Positions 39,702 to 47,163 of a stretch of DNA of 64,000 nucleotides are shown here, one piece after another. The position numbers and the translations under genes are program-made. How positions within the stretch are numbered: the stretch's first letter is position 1; each line of letters begins with the position of its first letter. Under the pieces are notes generated by a model. The model saw only the letters and a program-made list of their open reading frames with translations. It made no database searches and was not told the origin of the DNA. The stretch comes from Variovorax paradoxus (GTDB lineage: Bacteria > Pseudomonadota > Gammaproteobacteria > Burkholderiales > Burkholderiaceae_C): NCBI RefSeq assembly GCF_902712855.1, contig NZ_LR743507.1:2838001-2902000 (forward strand), written 5' to 3'.

Positions 39702-40466
39702 TCAGGCCTTGCGTTCGAACACCAGGTCCCACACGCCGTGGCCCAGCTTGATGCCGCGGTTCTCGAACTTGGTGAGCGGCCGGTATTCGGGCTTGGGCGC
39801 GTAGGCCTCGGCCGTGTTGCGCAGCAGCGGCTCGCCCGACAGCACCTCGAGCATCTGTTCGGCGTAGGGCTGCCAGTCGGTGGCGCAATGGATGTAGCCG
39901 CCGGGGCGCAGGTGCTGCGCCAGCTTGGTCACGAATTCGGGCTGGATCAGCCGGCGCTTGTTGTGGCGCTTCTTGTGCCACGGGTCGGGAAAGAACACAT
40001 GCACGCCGTCGAGGGTGCCGGGCTGCAGCATGTGGTCGAGCACGTCGACCGCGTCGTGCGCGCAGATGCGGATGTTCGACAGCTGCTGCTCGCCGATGCG
40101 CTTGAGCAGCGCGCCCACGCCGGGCTCATGCACCTCGCAGCAGAAGAAATTGGTCTCGGGCAGCACGGTTGCGATGTGCGCCGTGGCCTCGCCCATGCCG
40201 AAGCCGATCTCCAGCACCGTGGGGCCGGCGCGGCCGCCGAAGGCCTCGGTCAGGTCGATCGGCTCGGGCTTGTAGGGCACGAGGTACAGCGGGCCCAGTT
40301 CGGAAAAGGCGCGTGCCTGGCCGTCGGTGGTGCGGCCACCGCGCTTGACGAAGCTCTTGAGGCGGCGGTGCAGCGGATGCGGCTTGCCTGCGTCGTCGCT
40401 GTCTTCGGAAGCGGGCGCATCGTCGCTGGGCGGGAGGTCGTGGGGCACGGTGTCGGGAAAATTCAT
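39702..40466 (-). CDS. trmB: tRNA (guanine-N7-)-methyltransferase
   Basis: A 254-residue enzyme that methylates G46 in the tRNA variable loop. The SAM motif is 'VLEIGFGMGEATAHIA', followed by 'VHEPGVGALLKRI', 'AHDAVDVLDHML' and the signature 'FFPDPWHKKRHNKRRLI', then 'TDWQPYAEQMLEVL'. An acidic, Asp/Ser-rich leader of about 35 residues precedes the core. Its start overlaps the end of gluQRS by 4 bp, linking two tRNA-modification genes. Confidence 0.95.
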   Translation of the reverse strand: MNFPDTVPHDLPPSDDAPASEDSDDAGKPHPLHRRLKSFVKRGGRTTDGQARAFSELGPLYLVPYKPEPIDLTEAFGGRAGPTVLEIGFGMGEATAHIATVLPETNFFCCEVHEPGVGALLKRIGEQQLSNIRICAHDAVDVLDHMLQPGTLDGVHVFFPDPWHKKRHNKRRLIQPEFVTKLAQHLRPGGYIHCATDWQPYAEQMLEVLSGEPLLRNTAEAYAPKPEYRPLTKFENRGIKLGHGVWDLVFERKA

Positions 40467-41371
40467 TGCGGCCGCGAATTGTAGAGAGCGCGCCATTGCG
40501 GCACCCAGCCGGCCAGGGCTTCCGCGCAATGGCCGGCCGCGGCGGGGCCCAGGCCCAGCACGCGCGCGGCGTCGGCCAGGGCGGCCAGCGCGGCGTCGGG
40601 CGTGGCGGTGTCGATCGGCGCGGCGCCGTTCTGCTTCGACAGCTTGTCGCCGTCGGCGCCGCGCACCAGCGGCGTGTGCAGGTAGCTCGGGGTGGCAAAG
40701 CCGAGTGCCCGCTGCAGCAGGATCTGGCGCGCGGTGTTGTCGGCGAGGTCCTCGCCGCGCACCACGTCGCTCACGCCCTGTTCGGCATCGTCGACCACCA
40801 CCGCGAGCTGGTAGGCCCACGGGCCGTCGGCGCGGCGCAGCACGAAGTCGCCGACCTCCGCGGGCACGTCCTGGCATTGAGGCCCGAGGCGGCGGTCGCC
40901 CCAGTGCAGCGGGTGGCCCGCCGCGAACTTCGTGGCAGCGAAGCGCCATGCGCGCGCGGGCTTGCCATGCAGGCCGTCGCGGCAGGTGCCGGGGTACACG
41001 CGCTCCCCGTGCCGTTCGGGTGTGCGGCCGAGCCGTGCGAGTGCTTCGTCGATGTCCTTGCGCGAGCAGCCGCAGGGGTAGGCGAGGCCCGCTGCCTGAA
41101 GCCGCGCCAGCGCGGACTCATAGCGCGCGGTGCGCTGCGTCTGCCACACCGGCGGCTCGTCGGGCACGAGGGCGCACGCGGCCAGTTGCCGAAGGATGTG
41201 TTCGCCCATGCCGGGCAGGCACCGTTCGGTGTCGGCGTCCTCGATGCGGACAAGCCAGCGCGCCTGCGGCCCGCGTGCGCGCACGTCGAGCCAGCTGGCA
41301 AGCGCGGCCACCAGCGAGCCCGCATGCAGCGGCCCGGTGGGCGAGGGCGCGAAGCGGCCGGTCTCCCCCAT
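40463..41371 (-). CDS. gluQRS: Glutamyl-Q tRNA(Asp) synthetase
   Basis: A 302-residue truncated glutamyl-tRNA synthetase paralog that attaches Glu to queuosine at position 34 of tRNA(Asp). The HIGH-type motif is 'RFAPSPTGPLHAGSLVAAL', the zinc site uses 'CGCS' and 'YPGTCR', and the KMSKS-type loop is 'DGDKLSKQNGA'. It lacks the anticodon-binding domain, as expected. It is coupled with trmB and follows the FAD protein gene by 7 bp. Confidence 0.95.
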   Translation of the reverse strand: MGETGRFAPSPTGPLHAGSLVAALASWLDVRARGPQARWLVRIEDADTERCLPGMGEHILRQLAACALVPDEPPVWQTQRTARYESALARLQAAGLAYPCGCSRKDIDEALARLGRTPERHGERVYPGTCRDGLHGKPARAWRFAATKFAAGHPLHWGDRRLGPQCQDVPAEVGDFVLRRADGPWAYQLAVVVDDAEQGVSDVVRGEDLADNTARQILLQRALGFATPSYLHTPLVRGADGDKLSKQNGAAPIDTATPDAALAALADAARVLGLGPAAAGHCAEALAGWVPQWRALYNSRPQ

Positions 41372-41378
41372 CCGCGGA

Positions 41379-42473
41379 TCAGAGGACGTCGAGCGCGAGC
41401 GACAGGCCCGAGAGGAAGGCGTCTTCCACGCGGTGTCCGGTGCACCAGTCGCCGGCCACGCCGATGCGGGCCTTGGCGTCCCACAGGTGCGTGGTGCCCA
41501 CGGGCACCTGCGTCTGTGCTTCGGTCCAGCGCAGCGCCTGTGCGTGCGCGGGCGTGGCGTAGATGCCGGTGATCTCGGAAAAGGCGCGCAGCAGCTTGGC
41601 CTCGATGCGCGAAGGGGTGTCGCGCAGGTGTTCCTGCGACCACGTGGCGCTGGCCTGCAGCGTCCAGCGCTCGATGCGTTCGCGCCCGGGCTTGGAGGAT
41701 TCGCGCGCGAGCCAGGCCACGCGGTGGTGGGTGCTGCGCGCCGCGTTCCATTGCGGGCCGAGATGAGACATGTTGGCCTGGTTGGCCTGGGGGTACGCGA
41801 TCATCAGCGTCCAGCAGGGCGCGATGGTCACGGGTTCGATCTTGCGGCCGATGGTGGCCGAGAGTTTGCTGTCGCCCAGCAGCGCGCGGGCGGCCGAGGG
41901 CGGCACGGCGAGCAGCACGGCGTCGAAACCGGAATACACGTGCGTCGATTCCTCGGCGCCCGCGGTGCGCAGCTGCCAGCGCGCGGGGTCGAGCGCGTCG
42001 GGCTCGATCCGCGTCACCTGCGTGCCGGTGACGAGGCTGTCGCCCAGCGGCCGGGCCCAGTGGGCGACCAGCGAATCCATGCCGGGCTGCGCCACCCAGT
42101 GAGGCTCGAGCGAGGGCAGGGCCGCCTCGGCCACGCGGCCGTGGGCGTCGAGCACGCGCACGAGGTTGGCGCTCCAGCGCTTGCACACACCGGGCGTGGC
42201 TTCCAGCGCCAGTGCGAAGCGCGGGTCGCGCACGGTGAAGTACTGGGCTCCGCTGTCGAAGCGGCCGAAGGCGGTGTCGATGCTCGCCATGCGTCCGCCG
42301 GCCGCGGCCTCGCGTTCGAACACGGTCACCTTGTGGCCGGCTTGCACCAGCGTTCTCGCACAGGCCACCCCGGCGATGCCGGCGCCGACGACGGCGTAAT
42401 GGCGCGGGGTGGCTGGGGTTCGGTGGCGGTCGGCCGGCTTGGCCGGCTTCCTTGCAGTTGCGCGAGTGGTCAT
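41379..42473 (-). CDS. FAD-dependent amine oxidase-like (renalase type) protein
   Basis: A 364-residue flavoprotein. The FAD motif is 'YAVVGAGIAGVACARTLVQA' followed by 'VTVFEREAAAGGRMAS' and 'GRFDSGAQYFTVRDPRF', and the C-terminal FAD contact is 'IGVAGDWCTGHRVEDAFLSG'. This layout matches bacterial renalase-like NAD(P)/FAD proteins. The first ~25 residues are basic and Pro-rich. It sits upstream of gluQRS-trmB on the same strand. The substrate is unknown; oxidation of aberrant NAD(P)H isomers is one possibility. Confidence 0.85.
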   Translation of the reverse strand: MTTRATARKPAKPADRHRTPATPRHYAVVGAGIAGVACARTLVQAGHKVTVFEREAAAGGRMASIDTAFGRFDSGAQYFTVRDPRFALALEATPGVCKRWSANLVRVLDAHGRVAEAALPSLEPHWVAQPGMDSLVAHWARPLGDSLVTGTQVTRIEPDALDPARWQLRTAGAEESTHVYSGFDAVLLAVPPSAARALLGDSKLSATIGRKIEPVTIAPCWTLMIAYPQANQANMSHLGPQWNAARSTHHRVAWLARESSKPGRERIERWTLQASATWSQEHLRDTPSRIEAKLLRAFSEITGIYATPAHAQALRWTEAQTQVPVGTTHLWDAKARIGVAGDWCTGHRVEDAFLSGLSLALDVL

Positions 42474-42590
42474 GACGAACGCTTTCTTCTGGAGGGAATG
42501 CAGTTGGATGTGTCTGCACTCTACATCGGGACGGCAGCCGCTTCGCCTGAGGGCACACCCTGAGCGCCGCCGCGCGATCCTGGTGAATAC

Positions 42591-43544
42591 TTATCGGCCC
42601 CGATGGCGCTCGAGCAGCGCACGCCGCGTGCCTTCGTGGTCGAACTGCGCCAGCCACCATTCGAGCGCGCGACCCGGCTTGCCCGCGCTTCGCACGCGCC
42701 AGGCGCAATGCATGGCGCCCATCGGCGCCTTGCGCTCGGTCTTCAGTTCCACCAGGTGCCCGGCCTCGATGTACGGCCGCGCCATCGGCTCGGGCAGGAA
42801 GCCGCCGCCGAGCCCGTGCAGCTGCGCCGCGATCTTGGCCTGCATGCTCGGCACCGTGAGCACGTCCTGCCCGCCCATCAGGTGGACCGTCATCGGCGTG
42901 CCCTGGCGGGCCGAATCGGCCGCGGCCACCGCGCGGTGCTGGCGCAGCACCGCATCGCTCAGTGGTTGCGGCAGGCGTGCCAGCGGATGGTGCGGCGCCA
43001 CTGCGTAGATGAAGCCCAGTTCGCCGATGAGCCGGCTGCGAATGCCGGTGGCCGTGAAGCTCAGGCTCGCGGCGTCGATCACCGCGCCGATGGCCAGGTC
43101 GGCCTCGCCGCTGGTCAGCGCCTCGATGGTGCCGAGCAGCGTCTCGTCGCGCAGCTTCAGGCGCGTGGGCGGTTCCAGCGCGAAGAACGCGGTGGCGAGG
43201 TCGAGCAGCGGGTCGCGGGCGATCACGCTGTCGACCGCGATGGTCAGCATCGGCTCCCAGCCGGTGGCCACGCGCTTCACGCGGTTGGCCACCGCATCGA
43301 TCTCGGTCAGCAGGCGATCGGCCTCGCGCAGCAGCTCGGCGCCGGCTTCAGTCACCTTCGCCTGGCGTGCGCTGCGGTCGAACAACAGCACGTCGAGCGC
43401 GTCCTCGATCTGCCGCACGCGGTAGCTCAGGGCGCTGGGCACCAGGTCGAGTGCGCGGGCGGCGGCGGCAAAGCTGCCGGTGGCGGCCACGGTCTGGAGC
43501 ATGGCAAGGGCGTCAGGGGTCAGGACGTCGCGGGGGCTGGGCAT
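42591..43544 (-). CDS. LysR family regulator, divergent from pirin gene
   Basis: A 317-residue LysR protein. The HTH spans about residues 12-60 ('MLQTVAATGSFAAAARALDL', 'SALSYRVRQIEDALDVLLFD'). The ATG at 43544 has GGAG 6-9 nt upstream and is preferred to the TTG at 43562. It is divergent from the pirin/DoxX/flavodoxin group, the classic arrangement for a LysR regulator and its target. A palindrome lies between them. The effector is unknown. Confidence 0.9.
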   Translation of the reverse strand: MPSPRDVLTPDALAMLQTVAATGSFAAAARALDLVPSALSYRVRQIEDALDVLLFDRSARQAKVTEAGAELLREADRLLTEIDAVANRVKRVATGWEPMLTIAVDSVIARDPLLDLATAFFALEPPTRLKLRDETLLGTIEALTSGEADLAIGAVIDAASLSFTATGIRSRLIGELGFIYAVAPHHPLARLPQPLSDAVLRQHRAVAAADSARQGTPMTVHLMGGQDVLTVPSMQAKIAAQLHGLGGGFLPEPMARPYIEAGHLVELKTERKAPMGAMHCAWRVRSAGKPGRALEWWLAQFDHEGTRRALLERHRGR

Positions 43545-43554
43545 GGTCGCTCCG

Positions 43555-43571
43555 TTGATCAAATTATTTGA
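43555..43571. promoter_or_regulatory. Overlapping palindromes in the LysR/pirin spacer
   Basis: TTGATCAA (43555-43562) overlaps TCAAA-TTA-TTTGA (43559-43571). The site lies 11-27 bp upstream of the LysR start and in the divergent spacer with the pirin gene, an expected place for LysR autorepression and activation of the target. Confidence 0.5.
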
Positions 43572-43705
43572 ATGGTGCCATCAAAACCCGGCGTCTTTTC
43601 AAAGGGGGTGCGGACCTAAAGTTCCTTACATCCGCTGCGCATCCGGCGCGGCATACGAAGAAGGCCCCCACAGCCCCCAGGGGCAGGCCACAAAGGAGTT
43701 CGACG

Positions 43706-44407
43706 ATGTTGCAAGTTCGTAAATCCCAGGAACGCGGTTATGCAGACCATGGCTGGCTGCGGTCGTTCCACAGCTTTTCCTTCGCCGGTTACTACGACGA
43801 GGCCCACATGGGCTTCGGCAACCTGCGCGTGATCAACGAAGACCGCGTGGCGGCGGGCGCCGGCTTCGGCACCCACGGCCACAAGGACATGGAGATCATC
43901 AGCTACGTGCTTTCGGGCGAGCTGGCGCACAAGGACAGCATGGGCAACGTGGAAAGCATTCCGCCGGGCGACGTCCAGCGCATGAGCGCCGGCCGCGGCG
44001 TGATGCACAGCGAGTTCAACCACAAGGCCGACGAGACCACGCACTTCCTGCAGATCTGGATCCTGCCGAAGGAACGCGGCATTGCGCCGGGCTACGAGCA
44101 GAAGCAGTTCTCCGATGCCGAGAAGCGCGGCAAGCTGCGCCTGGTGGCATCGCCTGACGGCAGCGACGGCTCGGTGACGGTGAACGCCGACGCCCGCCTG
44201 TACGCCGGCCTGCTCGACGGCGACGAAAAGGCCAGCCTGTCGCTCGATCCGGCGCGCAAGAGCTATGTGCACCTGGTGCGCGGCGAGCTTGAGGTGAACG
44301 GCCAGAAGCTTTCGGGCGGCGACGCCGCGATGCTCGAGGGCGAGTCGCAGGTCTCGCTGGCTGCCGGCAAGGATGCCGAGGTGCTGGTCTTCGACCTGGC
44401 CGCCTGA
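43706..44407 (+). CDS. Pirin family protein (bicupin, YhaK-like)
   Basis: A 233-residue two-cupin pirin. The metal site of the first cupin is in 'GFGTHGHKDMEIISYVLSGE' and 'VMHSEFNHKADETTHFLQIW'. The second cupin is shorter ('YVHLVRGELEVNGQKLSGG'). AAGGAG precedes the ATG. Pirins of this type are associated with redox or quercetinase activity. A strong terminator follows at 44416, yet the DoxX, flavodoxin and second pirin genes continue the theme. Confidence 0.9.
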   Translation: MLQVRKSQERGYADHGWLRSFHSFSFAGYYDEAHMGFGNLRVINEDRVAAGAGFGTHGHKDMEIISYVLSGELAHKDSMGNVESIPPGDVQRMSAGRGVMHSEFNHKADETTHFLQIWILPKERGIAPGYEQKQFSDAEKRGKLRLVASPDGSDGSVTVNADARLYAGLLDGDEKASLSLDPARKSYVHLVRGELEVNGQKLSGGDAAMLEGESQVSLAAGKDAEVLVFDLAA

Positions 44408-44415
44408 TGTTCCCC

Positions 44416-44444
44416 GGCCGGGCGCCTGGCGCCCGGCCTTTTTT
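44416..44444 (+). terminator. Intrinsic terminator after the first pirin gene
   Basis: GGCCGGGCGCC and GGCGCCCGGCC form a perfect 11-bp inverted repeat around one T, followed by six T. The very small loop means the inner pairs open, but the stem is strong. Confidence 0.85.
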
Positions 44445-44484
44445 CGTTCCCGTTCAACTTTCAACAACCGAGGAGTCTTCAACC

Positions 44485-44895
44485 ATGGCAACCACCACCA
44501 ACCACCCGCTCGCCGCCGCCCAGGACACGCTGGCGCTGATCGGCCGCATCCTGATCGGCACGCTGTTCATTCCCGCCGGCTTCGGCAAGCTGATGGGCTT
44601 CGCGGGCACCGTCGGCTACATCACCAAGGTGGCGGGGCTGCCCCTGCCCGAGGTCGCGGCAGCGATCGCGATCGTTGTCGAACTGGGCCTGGGCATTGCA
44701 CTGCTGGTCGGCTTCAAGACGCGCTGGACGGCGCTGATCATGGCGATCTTCACGGTGGCCACGGCGCTCTTCTTCCACAAGTTCTGGGCTGACGCAACGC
44801 AGAACATCCAGTTCTTCAAGAACATGGCCATCGCCGGCGGCCTGCTGTCGTTCGCTGCCTTCGGTCCCGGCCGCTTCAGCATCGATAAAAATTAA
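44485..44895 (+). CDS. DoxX family membrane protein
   Basis: A 136-residue inner-membrane protein with four hydrophobic segments. DoxX marks are 'LIGRILIGTLFIPAGFGKLM' and 'LVGFKTRWTALIMAIFTVAT'. GAGG lies upstream of the ATG. DoxX proteins often accompany oxidoreductases and pirins in redox-stress groups. Its stop codon is directly followed by the dispersed repeat element. Confidence 0.9.
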   Translation: MATTTNHPLAAAQDTLALIGRILIGTLFIPAGFGKLMGFAGTVGYITKVAGLPLPEVAAAIAIVVELGLGIALLVGFKTRWTALIMAIFTVATALFFHKFWADATQNIQFFKNMAIAGGLLSFAAFGPGRFSIDKN

Positions 44896-44990
44896 GCTCT
44901 CCCCCAGGCTTCGCGCACTTCGTGTCGCTTTGCCAACCCCCCACCGGGGGCAGCACCTGAGGCCCGGCAGAGCCGGTTCCTCGGTGCTTC
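44893..44990 (+). repeat. Dispersed 3'-flanking element, copy B
   Basis: It begins at the TAA stop of the DoxX gene (AGCTCTCCCCCAGGCTTCGC onward) and has the same orientation relative to its upstream gene as copy A. The hairpin CCGGC-AGA-GCCGG lies at 44964-44976 and CCCCC-ACC-GGGGG at 44938-44950. No T run follows, so it is not a simple intrinsic terminator. Confidence 0.85.
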
Positions 44991-45037
44991 GCGAAAATAC
45001 CGTTTCCCGTCATTCGTTCATTCAGGAGAACCTTCAC

Positions 45038-45589
45038 ATGGCCAACATCGTCGTCGTCTTCCATTCCGGCTACGGCCATACCCAGCGCGTGGCGCAAGCC
45101 GTGGCGGAAAGCGCGGGCGCGCAGCTGCTCGCCATCGACGCCGACGGCAACCTGCCCGAAGGTGGCTGGGAGCTGCTGGCCGCGGCCGACATGATCGTCT
45201 TCGGCTCGCCCACCTACATGGGCGGCGTGAGCTGGCAGTTCAAGAAGTTCGCGGATGCGTCGTCCAAGGTCTGGTACACGCAGGGCTGGAAGGACAAGCT
45301 CTTCGCGGGCTTCACCAACAGCGCTACCATGAACGGCGACAAGGTCGCCACCATGGCCTACCTGTGGACGCTGGCCATGCAGCACAGCGGCCTGTGGGTC
45401 AGCATGGGCATCCTGCCGACCAACAACAAGGCCGCCACGCGCGAGTCGATGAACTACGTGGGCGGCTACGGCGGCCTGCTGACGCAGTCGCCGTCGGACG
45501 CGAGCGCCGCCGAGATGCACAAGGGCGACTTCGACACGGCGCGCGCTTTCGGCGAGCGTCTTGCCAAAGTGGCAACATCGCGCGCTTGA
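45038..45589 (+). CDS. Flavodoxin-fold NAD(P)H:quinone oxidoreductase, WrbA-like
   Basis: A 183-residue flavodoxin-fold protein. The FMN phosphate loop is 'VVVFHSGYGHTQRVAQAV', the isoalloxazine loop 'DMIVFGSPTYMGGVSWQFKK', and 'SVWYTQGWKDKLFAGFTNSA'-like sequence is present in 'SKVWYTQGWKDKLFAGF'. It is a little shorter than WrbA (198). Two-electron quinone reduction is likely. AGGAGAA precedes the ATG. It is followed 49 bp later by the second pirin gene. Confidence 0.88.
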   Translation: MANIVVVFHSGYGHTQRVAQAVAESAGAQLLAIDADGNLPEGGWELLAAADMIVFGSPTYMGGVSWQFKKFADASSKVWYTQGWKDKLFAGFTNSATMNGDKVATMAYLWTLAMQHSGLWVSMGILPTNNKAATRESMNYVGGYGGLLTQSPSDASAAEMHKGDFDTARAFGERLAKVATSRA

Positions 45590-45638
45590 CCCGCCAGACC
45601 CGCCAGACCAGCCGATTGCCACCCACGGAGAACACACG

Positions 45639-46562
45639 ATGACCGACACCCGCCCCGATCCCCAACTGCTCCACCCGCACGACAAGGACCTGGGTGGCGG
45701 CTTCAAGGTGCGGCGCCTGCTGCCGGCGGCGCAGCGCCGTTCGGTCGGGCCTTTCGTGTTCTTCGACCATTTCGGACCGGCCACCGAGGAGCCGGGCGGC
45801 GAGCACGACGTGCGGCCGCATCCGCACATCGGCCTGTCCACGGTCACCTATCTGTTCAAGGGCGCGATGATGCATCGCGACAGCCTCGGCAGCGTCCAGG
45901 AGATCCTGCCGGGCGCCATCAACTGGATGACGGCGGGCCGCGGCATCGTTCACTCCGAACGCAAGCCCGAGCGCCTGAAGGCCGACACCTACGTCAACCA
46001 CGGCCTGCAGCTGTGGGCCGCGCTGCCGCAGGCGCATGAAGAAGCCGAACCCGCCTTCGAGCACACGCCCGCCGAGGCCATCCCCGAACTGGTGGAGCAG
46101 GGCGTGGACGTGCGCGTGCTGGTGGGCGAGGCCTTCGGCGCGCGCTCGCCGGTGAAGACGCTGTCGCAGACCGTCTACCTCGACATCGCGCTGCCCGCGG
46201 GCGGGCGCTTCGAACTGCCCGTGCTGGCGCCCGAGCTGGCCGTGTACGCGGTCGATGCCGACATCGCAGTCAACGGCGAACAGGTCGAGGCCCACACCAT
46301 GGCCGTGCTGCCCGACGGGCACGGCGCGGTGCTCACGGCGGCCGCCGCGGCGCGGCTGGTGGTGATCGGCGGCGAGCCGCTCGACGGTCCGCGCTACATC
46401 ACCTGGAACTTCGTCTCCAGCCGGCGCGAGCGCATCCTCGAGGCCGGCGCCGACTGGGCCGCACAGCGCATGGGCCATGTGCCCGGCGAGACCGAGTTCA
46501 TCCCGCTGCCCGGCAAACCCTTCGGCGTGCGCGAGCCCGACACCGGCACCACGCCGGTCTGA
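45639..46562 (+). CDS. Pirin family protein
   Basis: A 307-residue pirin of the long type. The metal site of cupin 1 is in 'VRPHPHIGLSTVTYLFKGAM' and 'RGIVHSERKPERLKADTYVN'; cupin 2 begins at about residue 180. The C-terminal extension 'ERILEAGADWAAQRMGHVPG' is typical. GGAGAA precedes the ATG. It completes the redox group under the presumed control of the divergent LysR. Confidence 0.9.
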   Translation: MTDTRPDPQLLHPHDKDLGGGFKVRRLLPAAQRRSVGPFVFFDHFGPATEEPGGEHDVRPHPHIGLSTVTYLFKGAMMHRDSLGSVQEILPGAINWMTAGRGIVHSERKPERLKADTYVNHGLQLWAALPQAHEEAEPAFEHTPAEAIPELVEQGVDVRVLVGEAFGARSPVKTLSQTVYLDIALPAGGRFELPVLAPELAVYAVDADIAVNGEQVEAHTMAVLPDGHGAVLTAAAAARLVVIGGEPLDGPRYITWNFVSSRRERILEAGADWAAQRMGHVPGETEFIPLPGKPFGVREPDTGTTPV

Positions 46563-46664
46563 CGCCGCGTTCCGGGTCGCTCGCGCGGCAGTAGTAAGCT
46601 CCGGCCGCAAGCGGCGGTTGAGGGAATCGCCGTGCCAACGACATCCCAGAGAGGACACGCGCAC

Positions 46665-47081
46665 ATGGCAGTTTCACGGACACCCGAAGTCGCACCGGGC
46701 GAATACGGCGATCTCTTCGAGTTCCTGATGAAGGAACTCAAGCTCTTCAAGCGGCAGCTGGTCATCATGCTCAAGCATGTGCAGACCGGCGAGTCGATGG
46801 TCTACGAGCAGGCCTGGTACGACTTCCACCTGAAGGACCGGCTCACGCAGCTGCTGAAGGCCGGCGACTATGCCGCGGTGGCCGAGCTGCCGGTCAACAA
46901 GAAGGGCCAGACCGGCATCTACATCGAGACCCGCTACGTGAAGAGCGGCAAGCTCGTGGGACTGCAGCTCGTGGAGGCACGGCCGCACGAGGGCGGCCGC
47001 TATGTGGGCCTGACGCCGGCCACGGTGTTCACCGACGCCGACGGCGAGGGCATGCTGCCCTTCGTGCAGAAGCTCGGCTGA
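46665..47081 (+). CDS. Conserved-looking hypothetical protein
   Basis: A 138-residue soluble protein I do not recognise. It opens with a helical region ('EYGDLFEFLMKELKLFKRQL') and continues as a beta-rich part ('GQTGIYIETRYVKSGKLVGL', 'RYVGLTPATVFTDADGEGML'). ATG 46665 is used; a GTG at 46632 is in frame. It stands alone and ends at a strong bidirectional terminator. Confidence 0.7.
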   Translation: MAVSRTPEVAPGEYGDLFEFLMKELKLFKRQLVIMLKHVQTGESMVYEQAWYDFHLKDRLTQLLKAGDYAAVAELPVNKKGQTGIYIETRYVKSGKLVGLQLVEARPHEGGRYVGLTPATVFTDADGEGMLPFVQKLG

Positions 47082-47100
47082 CCGGCACACGCGAAACAAA

Positions 47101-47126
47101 AAAGGGCCCGATGCATCGGGCCCTTT
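47101..47126. terminator. Bidirectional intrinsic terminator
   Basis: AAAGGGCCCGATGCATCGGGCCCTTT is a complete palindrome (26 bp) with A and T runs on its two sides. It lies between the convergent hypothetical protein and tctA genes and can serve both. Confidence 0.9.
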
Positions 47127-47163
47127 TTCATTGCGGTGCATGGCGCTCGCCGCGCCACGCGGT

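Noticed and set aside
43545..43562. TTG start at 43562 for the LysR gene
   Set aside because: It would place the palindrome inside the coding region; ATG 43544 has a GGAG site at proper distance.
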